Shown here: positions 20,701-25,055 of the stretch, piece by piece | How positions within the stretch are numbered: the first letter of the stretch is position 1 | How the letters are laid out: each line of letters starts with the position of its first letter | Source of the DNA: a virus | Strand: one strand, 5' to 3' | Length of the DNA stretch: 31,340 nt | IMG/VR virus record: IMGVR_UViG_3300021376_000229 | Span: 1 to 31,340 of that record | Notes under the pieces: generated by a model | The model's database searches: none | Seen by the model: only the letters and a program-made list of their open reading frames with translations | Told to the model about the DNA's origin: nothing | Translations under genes and position numbers: made by a program

Positions 20701-22261
20701 AAATAATTTAATACTTAGTATTCCAAATAATGTTGGAGTAATTTCTTCATTCAATTCTTTGCTTGTAGATGAAGTACAGGGAACATTAAATCAAAATTCT
20801 GTTGACAGTTTATTCTATGTTGGTTCTGCTGGAACTAATCCACTTTCTGGAGCCACCGTAACAACAATATTAGATCTATCGGATGGGTTACACTTTAAAG
20901 TTAGTCACAATAATCATGGAATGTATTCTTTAACTGATAAAGTAATTCTTTCTGGAATAGAACCAGATCAAAAACCACAAACACTGAAAGCATCATATAA
21001 TTCAACATCTACCAGTGATATTGTTGTAAGTTCTGTAGGAATATTTACAAGTTTTGAAAATGTTCCGGTTTCTGCTATAAATGTTGGATATATTTTGATC
21101 GATAGTGAAGTTATTTCATATACTGGAGTTGTAACATCTACTAATAGTTTAACTGGAATAACTAGGAATATAGATAATACGATTTCGGGAAGTTATGCAC
21201 TTGAATTTCCAATATTTAAATATGAATTAAATGGAGTATCTTTGAGAAGAATTAATAAAGTTCATAATTTGTCTGATACGAATTTAGTCACATATCCTAC
21301 CGATCTGGATTATTATTATATTCAAGTCGGAATGAATAGTAGAGGTGTTGATAGAACTCCAGGAAACGCTGGAGGATTTCCTGCATTATTCTTTAAAGAT
21401 GATAAATCTTGCGGATCATATGACACGGTTCCTTTAATGGGATCTCCAAAAGGACCTAAAGCAAGTCAAAATATACCATTTGATCTTATCAGACCTAACT
21501 TTGAAACAATGATTCCACAAAAGACAACAATATCTGCAAAAGCAAGAACTTTTAGTGGGTCTTCTCCAGATAGTAACTTAATTTCTTTTATTGACCAGGG
21601 ATTTGTAGATATATCTTTAAACGCAACCAATGAGTTTAATTCTCCTAGAATTATTTGTTCTCAGATAAATGAAGATACATACCTATCAAGTTTTCCAGGT
21701 AAAAAATCTTTTACAATAGAAGTTACTTTATCATCAGAAGATGAAAAAGTTTCCCCAATGATCGATTTGGATAGAGTGAATTTGATAACCATCTCCAATA
21801 GAATTAATTCTAAAGTTAAAAATTACGCTAATGATCCTAGAGTAAATTCTTTAACTAATGATCCAACGGCTGCAACTTACTTAAGTAATATTGTTGTTTT
21901 AGAAAAAAATGCTGATAGTTTGAAAGTATTCTTCGATGCGTTTAGGCATTCTACTAATGATATTAGAGTATGTTATAGAATTTTTAGATCTGATACTCCC
22001 ACAGCGACCCAATTATGGGAATTATTCCCGGGATATGATAACTTAGATGCTAATATGCAAGTAAAAGATCCTTCTAAAAATAATGGAAGACCAGATAAGA
22101 ATGTAACCCATTCAACATTGGAAGATGATTTCAAATCATATGAATTTACAGCTTCCAATTTACCGCAGTTTAATGGATTCCAAATAAAAATTCTAATGTC
22201 AGGAACAAATTCTGCATTTGTTCCAAAAATTAGAGATTTTAGAGTTATTTCTAGTATCTAA
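14747..22261 (+). CDS. DUF4815-type giant virion structural protein (baseplate/tail periphery)
   Basis: The 2504-residue product begins with the DUF4815 signature of T4-like marine phage structural proteins: SPYFDDFD, then VLFKPGTPIQARELTTLQSI around residues 25-45, followed by HFFKEGQVVVPGNVAYDS and, near residue 360, SPGKAYVKGYEVE. A central helical segment (RMQDIARLEDRIRNIEYYTSLSLLE, about residues 1113-1137, is one run in two halves) recurs in this family, as does KPTTRMYAFFDN near residue 1430 and the DPLAQSF motif near residue 1672. It ends with KIRDFRVISSI. In T4 this genomic place holds gp9 and gp10, so a role at the wedge tip or as a fibre-attachment protein is plausible but inferred. 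A weak GGAG (14732-14735) lies 11 bases before the ATG, and the start is 5 bases after the gp8 stop, so the two are probably co-translated. It also contains one GGxGY module (near residue 1965) and one turn module (near residues 2113-2145). Confidence 0.85.
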   Translation: MAQNTNLNTSPYFDDFDVTKNYQRVLFKPGTPIQARELTTLQSILQNQVEKFGKHFFKEGQVVVPGNVAYDSEYTCVQIDPTHLGIPVTAYLDKLIDKRIKGETSGVFAKIERYISAENSENNNNTLYIKYQSSSDTNFSSSKFIDGENLLVLENINYGQGVIRLDSSFATAIISGSTATGSAIKIEEGVYFIRGFFVDVFPQTVILDQYSNLPSYRVGLSIFEDIAVPSQINVDLFDNARGFSNFAAPGADRLRIVASLIKKSLDDFNDENFVELLRIENGEIKKVPKKQDPISLITDELARRTNDESGDYYIKPFSVVAKESLNNAQGNNGVYNLRQLTKQGNTPSNDLLTLQISPGKAYVKGYEVETQITINADLEKPRTTESVKDTTVPFTLGNLVELNNVYGAVPVGFGTTSQVSLYSKRTSTPGVASGIPIGVARLYDLKLKNAGYSNAASIFESSSYDIQTYTYLQLNATLTLSRPAFIEGKNSSASGFLAINASNSNQLVLYQVSGTFSAGEQLKVDGQDISRTVTNVRDYNLSDIRQIVGFSGATTVFTADTVISQAIPIAPQNTSFTISAAAGGISNVTSSNSTFGVGINTGDIFVYTKSNDTLPTFNRVTSVNAASKTIQIEATTSVTGVNVGTLPSAATTLTGLVKGISVLENPTDSYFFAELDNTNISNVDISEGEMVFRKSYSVTVASNGLTATLESDTNFTLEPFDEEDYTLVYSNGVVEPLTKNQFTITAARTLTLVNLSQNGSATLTATFRKRKLKPRKKIYNRCAILEINNSSTTKSGIGSTTLNDGLIFSPYYGTRVQDQKISLNVPDVIFVSAIFESSDNNSADLPKLEVIDLNANILNAIKGEIVYGETSSALAMFVETNGTNQFGFVYINENTFLKDEKIVFSESNITAKVSLLIEGDRNIVSDFIFNDGQTLEISDFSFLVRKDGVTAPTKKLKIVFHHYYIDANDDGDFVTVASYDSDRYATELPFVGFNRASDIIDLRPRVSPYNSNLTPYSPFEFESRKFLPATNSSPYNFAKDKDLFLSYSYYLARTDKLYLNRYGEFLISKGVPSLTPISPSIIENALEVATITMKPYVYTVDDVVVQLSSHKRYRMQDIARLEDRIRNIEYYTSLSLLETDTKNLTLRDSQTQLDRFKCGFLVDNFKSVSSGALGDPQHKCSIDTKDGLLRPQHYTTSVDLLLGSEAVIGASNISNPEADLRFVKDLGNPNTVKVGDVVCLKYTDVVFLKNTFATRAENVNPFHVVNWIGAIELNPATDTWIETKGTKRTVDQEGNYSTTIQQLGVDSNTGLSPIDWGSWETTWTGTQEIARQNMGSIYVGTQEISRSTHRGGFQKGRGIPETTTINYRDQYTNFTNVTTLTTTKQARQGIQYKVSERFDTVNLGTFVISTEVIHKMRTRNIEFIARRLKPTTRMYAFFDNVDMAKYAMPKLIEIEMQSGTFAVGETVTGTLGTASIKFRLASPNHKYGPYNQAEQVFTANPYSPLQSIPTSYSTTSTVLNVDTASLELQSASGFYGYVIQNMQLKGEASKAIAKVTNVRLITDSSGTLIGSLHIPDSKLQSTPSFETGTKTFTLTTSSTNTTIVGATDSTADTKFTSSGLLNNTEEVTLRTRNANVERLSRSEERTLTSQQTTLQAGTSFVNRTVSQTRWVDPLAQSFEVPDENGVFITKCEIFFRTKDTNNLPVTMQIRTMQTGLPTTTIIPFGEVVLDPSQVNVSLDGKTPTTFTFPSPVYLETGNSYSVVLLSASNEYTVWISRMGEEDVTTLNLPESQKIVVSQQPLLGSLFKSQNGATWDPSQLEDLKLVLYRAKFVTGSSTARFYNPKLDIGNNQVVTLRPNPLDCISKSVLIGLGKSLTSAEVSGLTPGSPILQQNNSKFRSNLKSIVGSVGIGSTLTVTATGLGFTSTFKTYSNVSLVSLTGKGFGGKVNLSVQNGVAIAATVSIGGTGYAIGDALEVNYSQTDNLGNNLILSIPNNVGVISSFNSLLVDEVQGTLNQNSVDSLFYVGSAGTNPLSGATVTTILDLSDGLHFKVSHNNHGMYSLTDKVILSGIEPDQKPQTLKASYNSTSTSDIVVSSVGIFTSFENVPVSAINVGYILIDSEVISYTGVVTSTNSLTGITRNIDNTISGSYALEFPIFKYELNGVSLRRINKVHNLSDTNLVTYPTDLDYYYIQVGMNSRGVDRTPGNAGGFPALFFKDDKSCGSYDTVPLMGSPKGPKASQNIPFDLIRPNFETMIPQKTTISAKARTFSGSSPDSNLISFIDQGFVDISLNATNEFNSPRIICSQINEDTYLSSFPGKKSFTIEVTLSSEDEKVSPMIDLDRVNLITISNRINSKVKNYANDPRVNSLTNDPTAATYLSNIVVLEKNADSLKVFFDAFRHSTNDIRVCYRIFRSDTPTATQLWELFPGYDNLDANMQVKDPSKNNGRPDKNVTHSTLEDDFKSYEFTASNLPQFNGFQIKILMSGTNSAFVPKIRDFRVISSI

Positions 22262-22266
22262 ATTAT

Positions 22267-22503
22267 ATGTTAGTACCAGTAGAAAATAATAAAGGATTTT
22301 TCAGAGACAAAAAATCGGATGCAATTTTAAATTGTTCTGATTCTGATTATCAACAATATTTGGAAGTAAAAAATAAAAAAATAAATGAAATAACTCATAT
22401 GAATGAAATAACTGAAAAAATTAATGAAATTGATCAACTCAAAGAGGATGTAAATGAAATTAAATATATGATGAAATTAATCCTATCTAAATTAGACACC
22501 TGA
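22267..22503 (+). CDS. Small coiled-coil protein, unknown function
   Basis: This 78-residue protein starts 5 bases after the DUF4815 gene stops and is read in the same direction. Residues 1-35 look compact and polar; from about residue 36 the sequence turns into a charged helix with recurring NEI triplets at 7- to 10-residue spacing (INEI, MNEI, INEI, VNEI) and a hydrophobic end (YMMKLILSKL). Isoleucines, leucines and valines fall at 3/4 spacing, the mark of a parallel coiled coil. There is no signal peptide or membrane helix. Small coiled-coil proteins of this design are common next to structural genes in T4-like marine phages but their role is not known to me. A connector, trimerisation helper or fibre-assembly factor would fit. 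No clear Shine-Dalgarno sequence is seen, so translation may depend on coupling to the upstream gene. Confidence 0.7.
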   Translation: MLVPVENNKGFFRDKKSDAILNCSDSDYQQYLEVKNKKINEITHMNEITEKINEIDQLKEDVNEIKYMMKLILSKLDT

Positions 22504-22504
22504 T

Positions 22505-22512
22505 CATAAATA
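22505..22512 (+). promoter_or_regulatory. Candidate T4-type late promoter (CATAAATA)
   Basis: CATAAATA differs at one base from the T4 late -10 element TATAAATA recognised by the gp55 sigma factor. It starts two bases after the stop codon of the coiled-coil gene and ends 20 bases before the ATG at 22533, a spacing that leaves a short leader. It would drive the two short virion-protein genes that follow. AT-richness makes chance matches possible, but the placement in a gap of only 29 bases supports function. Confidence 0.5.
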
Positions 22513-22532
22513 GTTAAAAACGGACTACTATA

Positions 22533-22865
22533 ATGGCGGCAAGGAATGTAAACTTAGTTCTTGAACAAGGGGTTGACTTTCAAGCTACCTTTACAATCAG
22601 GAACACTAATAATGCACCATTAAATTTGACTGGATATACAGGTATTTCTTCAATTAGAAAACATCCAACATCCTCTACTGCTTATCCCTTAACTCTTACA
22701 TTTGTAGATTTATTAAATGGAAAAATTGCAGTTTCCATGGGACATACTGCAACTGATGCGATTGAAGGTGGTCGTTATGTTTATGATGTAATTCTTATTT
22801 CACCTAATGCTTACAGAAGTAGAGCAGTGCAAGGAAATGTTCTTGTAACACCAGGGGTATCATAA
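22533..22865 (+). CDS. Small virion protein, Ig-like/BppU-N-like beta domain
   Basis: The 110-residue protein reads as a single beta-sandwich: NLVLEQGVDFQATFTIRN at the start, then PLNLTGYTGISSIRK, a strand-turn-strand region, GRYVYDVILIS near residue 82, and a final strand ending VQGNVLVTPGVS. This order (a strand with QG-D-F, then a 'linear in the ligand' segment with LTGYT, then YxYDV) is typical of the small beta-domain proteins of marine T4-like phages and resembles the N-terminal domain of BppU-type baseplate proteins; I rate that resemblance as moderate. The gene has a late promoter candidate just upstream and its stop overlaps the next start by one base (TAATG), so the two products are probably made in step. 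Virion localisation is inferred from context. It could be a decoration or a fibre-linking protein. Confidence 0.72.
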   Translation: MAARNVNLVLEQGVDFQATFTIRNTNNAPLNLTGYTGISSIRKHPTSSTAYPLTLTFVDLLNGKIAVSMGHTATDAIEGGRYVYDVILISPNAYRSRAVQGNVLVTPGVS

Positions 22866-23539
22866 TGACAGATTACATAGTAACTTTAAATGAACCCGGT
22901 CCGTTTAGAATTGGAGTTGATTATGAAATTCCAACAAAATCTATTCAATATGGAAATATAATTCTTGACAATATAAATTCTCAATTTACTGGAATTGCAA
23001 AAACCTTTACATTAAATGCAAGCGGGACTGCATATGTGCCTACTAATCCTCAACAACTAATTGTAGTTAAAAATAATCTTGTAATGGAACCCCTTGAGGA
23101 TTATGTTATTTCGACAAGTAATGTTATATTTACTGTCGCTCCAAATTCGGGAGATGATGTCTTTATTATTGCTCTTGCAACAACTGCAGATTTAACAAGA
23201 ACAATTAATTTTGTTGTTGATAGTGGATCAATTGCAATGATTCCTGGAAATAAAGGATCTGTAACTTTAGATGTAAGTGGAATTTTAGAATCGTTGGTAA
23301 TTTTATCAGATCAACAAGGATCTTTAACTTTGAGTATTAAAAAATCAAATTATAATAATTTTCCAACATTCTCAAATATTCATCCGTCAAATATCATCAT
23401 GACAAATGAAAGAAAAATTCGTGATGATAATTTAACAGGATGGACAAAAACTTTAGTGGCTGGGGATATTTTGACATTTGATGTTATTGCAGTAAATAAT
23501 ATCAATCGTTTCTTAGTTTCTTTAAAATTAAAATTATAA
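22865..23539 (+). CDS. Virion structural protein with tail-fibre-type beta module
   Basis: The 224-residue protein starts within the stop codon of the previous gene and has an AGGGG ribosome binding site (22853-22857) seven bases before the ATG. Residues 36-105 form a module with FTGIAKTFTL, then a strand QQLIVVKNN, then MEPLEDYVIS, then VIFTVAPNSGDDVFII. The same order of motifs occurs near nt 10612-10860 of the giant upstream protein, and it is a well-known pattern of phage fibre and baseplate proteins. The C-terminal half (DLTRTINFVVDSGSIAMIPGNKG onward, in short segments) looks like a second beta domain that ends with a run of strands. There is no catalytic signature. A function as a baseplate-periphery or fibre-associated protein is inferred from the module and the neighbours. 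Confidence 0.75.
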   Translation: MTDYIVTLNEPGPFRIGVDYEIPTKSIQYGNIILDNINSQFTGIAKTFTLNASGTAYVPTNPQQLIVVKNNLVMEPLEDYVISTSNVIFTVAPNSGDDVFIIALATTADLTRTINFVVDSGSIAMIPGNKGSVTLDVSGILESLVILSDQQGSLTLSIKKSNYNNFPTFSNIHPSNIIMTNERKIRDDNLTGWTKTLVAGDILTFDVIAVNNINRFLVSLKLKL

Positions 23540-23542
23540 ATA
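23535..23542 (+). promoter_or_regulatory. T4-type late promoter, perfect TATAAATA
   Basis: TATAAATA is an exact match to the T4 late -10 consensus. It overlaps the stop codon (TAA at 23537-23539) of the preceding gene and lies 43 bases upstream of the ATG at 23586. T4 late promoters have no -35 element and depend on gp55, gp33 and gp45, so nothing further is expected upstream. It is the best promoter match in the window, and it stands before a gene with the best-spaced ribosome binding site of the intergenic starts and a terminator after it. Confidence 0.68.
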
Positions 23543-23571
23543 AAGATAGTTATTAAAAATTATAACCTGTT

Positions 23572-23577
23572 GGGGAG
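23572..23577 (+). promoter_or_regulatory. Ribosome binding site (GGGGAG)
   Basis: GGGGAG stands eight bases before the ATG at 23586. Most starts in this window lack a clear Shine-Dalgarno sequence, so this site suggests unusually efficient initiation and supports the chosen start. Confidence 0.6.
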
Positions 23578-23585
23578 TTGTTTAA

Positions 23586-24593
23586 ATGGCACTATTAGTT
23601 CCAAATATTGGAGAACTTGAGTCACTCAGATACTTGGTTGCACAGAACAACCACACTGCAAGTCTTGCTGATCAGTCTCCTAGAAATCTAGTTTTAAAAC
23701 TTTTTACAAGTAACACCACTCCAGCCGAGACGGATGTTCCTTCTGTAACTAAATATTTTGAACCATATGGAGTTGGAAATACCAATGCCTATGGATTTGC
23801 TCCTACTACAGGGTATCCATATTGTGTAAACAATAGAGCAGATCAAAATTATTCATCTCAGACTGGTATTCTTCTCAATGGTTCTCGTTGGAGAATCAAT
23901 CAGGTAGGTTCTGGTACAACTGCTACTTATCCTGAACAAACATTTACATTTACTGGAGATGCCGGTGATGTTTATGGTTATTATGTAACTCGTGCAAACA
24001 ATATGCCTGTCGCGGTTCAGGGTGTTATACATGGAGCCACTGTTGGAATCGGAACTACAGTGACAAAAGGAAATAACACCGATCCAGTCATTGGAGTTGT
24101 AGGTAACTTCTATATTACAGTTGATCCAGATCAAAGTGTTGATGATTTAACTTTGGGAATGGTTGTGGGTGGTAATCTTGGAATTCAAACTGGCACTAAA
24201 GTTATTGGTATTGATCGAGCTTATAAAGTTGTTTATCTAGATAAAGCACTCATTGATAATATTCAGGTTGCTACCGACTCAAGTGTTGAATTTAGTTATT
24301 CTAAAATGGTAAGAAGTGATCACCAACTTGTAGCGGGAGATGTTCTTTATATTGCAGCTGGTGCAGGTAATACAACATTAGAGTCTAATACCTACACTGT
24401 TTTCTCAGTCCCCAATGCCAATGAGTTTTTTACAACTCCTGCACTCAATCCAACTTTGAATACTGTTGCTGGTCTTAATACTGCAACTCTCTTTAGTTCA
24501 ATTATGTACGCTGAGAGATTCACGAATGGTCCTTACAGCATCCAAAACAACGGTGACCAAATCAAGATTACACTCAACATTGCTCTTGACTGA
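23586..24593 (+). CDS. Probably abundant virion structural protein, unknown family
   Basis: The 335-residue protein starts MALLVPNIGELESLRYLV and is rich in small and beta-forming residues. Features I can see: a LESLRYLV helix at residues 9-16; a short strand NLVLKLFTSN; an aromatic, glycine-rich stretch VTKYFEPYGVGNTNAYGF (about residues 54-71); FTFTGDAGDVYGYYVT near residue 122; and beta strands to the end (QIKITLNIALD). I recognise it as a type of virion protein found in T4-like marine phages beside fibre genes, but cannot name its function. It has its own late promoter at 23535, a good ribosome binding site and an intrinsic terminator at 24623, so it is probably made in large amount. The nearly balanced use of C-ending codons (CTC, GTC, AAC, ACC near its 3' end) contrasts with the AT-ending codons of neighbours and points the same way. 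Decoration or distal-tail protein are options. Confidence 0.75.
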   Translation: MALLVPNIGELESLRYLVAQNNHTASLADQSPRNLVLKLFTSNTTPAETDVPSVTKYFEPYGVGNTNAYGFAPTTGYPYCVNNRADQNYSSQTGILLNGSRWRINQVGSGTTATYPEQTFTFTGDAGDVYGYYVTRANNMPVAVQGVIHGATVGIGTTVTKGNNTDPVIGVVGNFYITVDPDQSVDDLTLGMVVGGNLGIQTGTKVIGIDRAYKVVYLDKALIDNIQVATDSSVEFSYSKMVRSDHQLVAGDVLYIAAGAGNTTLESNTYTVFSVPNANEFFTTPALNPTLNTVAGLNTATLFSSIMYAERFTNGPYSIQNNGDQIKITLNIALD

Positions 24594-24608
24594 TACTTAA
24601 ATAAGTAT
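24593..24608. repeat. 16-bp perfect palindrome after the stop codon
   Basis: ATACTTA, a two-base AA centre, and TAAGTAT form a perfect inverted repeat that begins on the last base of the stop codon at 24591-24593. It also holds CTTAAATA (24596-24603), two mismatches from the late promoter box. It may be only a weak hairpin ahead of the terminator. Confidence 0.35.
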
Positions 24609-24622
24609 ATTATTGAATTCTT

Positions 24623-24653
24623 GGGGATTGTAACTGCAGTCCCCCTTTTTTTT
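24623..24653 (+). terminator. Rho-independent terminator
   Basis: GGGGATTG (24623-24630), loop TAACTG, and CAGTCCCC (24637-24644) form an 8-bp stem with one G-U pair, followed by a C and eight T residues (24646-24653). The structure is 29 bases downstream of the stop codon of the abundant virion gene. It is the only clear intrinsic terminator in the window. A TTG-started frame that opens at 24621 runs through it, which argues that this TTG is not used. Confidence 0.88.
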
Positions 24654-24677
24654 ATTAAATCTATTGTTTTATTAAAA

Positions 24678-25055
24678 ATGAACATTTATGTTTATAATTC
24701 ATCCACTGTAAATGAGTATTCAATAGAGGATATGGGATCTATTTCCTCCTCTGTTCAATGTTCATTTGATTATGGTGAATTGCAAACGGAAGTTTTTGAC
24801 TGTCAAGATTTTTATGTCGTAACATGTTCCGAGACTTTAATTCCTTTTGGATCCATTAAAATTAAAAAAGAAACTAAAAGTTATCATAAGAAAATTTCTA
24901 AAGAATTTGTCAATCTTATTAAAATTAACGATAAATCTTTTCTTCTTTCTAGATTTATATTGTTTTGGATTGGATTTGGCACAATATTTGAATTTAATAA
25001 TGGCTTAGAAAGACAAGTAATACCTGATGTTTCTGGAGGAGGTATAACAAAATGA
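24678..25055 (+). CDS. Single repeat-unit relative of the downstream fibre protein
   Basis: I place the start at the ATG at 24678 (125 residues). The longer frame from the TTG at 24621 would begin inside the terminator stem and is rejected. The sequence reads as one degenerate copy of the unit that builds the next protein: YNSSTVNEYS, then DMGSI and FDYGEL, then IPFGSIKI, then GFGTIFEFNNGLERQ, matching DYGxI, PFGSIxL and GTLFSFGEKIERR in the same order. Two cysteines (SIKI-flanking FDCQDFYVVTCSE) are unusual for this family. It ends in a TGA that overlaps the ATG of the next gene by four bases (ATGA), so translation is probably coupled. No Shine-Dalgarno sequence precedes it. Function unknown; a capping, chaperone or attachment partner of the large repeat protein is a reasonable guess. 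Confidence 0.66.
   Translation: MNIYVYNSSTVNEYSIEDMGSISSSVQCSFDYGELQTEVFDCQDFYVVTCSETLIPFGSIKIKKETKSYHKKISKEFVNLIKINDKSFLLSRFILFWIGFGTIFEFNNGLERQVIPDVSGGGITK

Noticed and set aside
24593-24608. Palindrome with CTTAAATA as a late promoter for the fibre genes
   Set aside because: It has two mismatches from the TATAAATA box and any transcript from it would start just before the terminator at 24623. I keep it only as a palindrome.
24621-24677. N-terminal extension of the small gene from the TTG at 24621, which looks like a hydrophobic signal-like segment
   Set aside because: These codons are the terminator stem, loop and T-run; the hydrophobic residues come from T-rich DNA. The ATG at 24678 is preferred.
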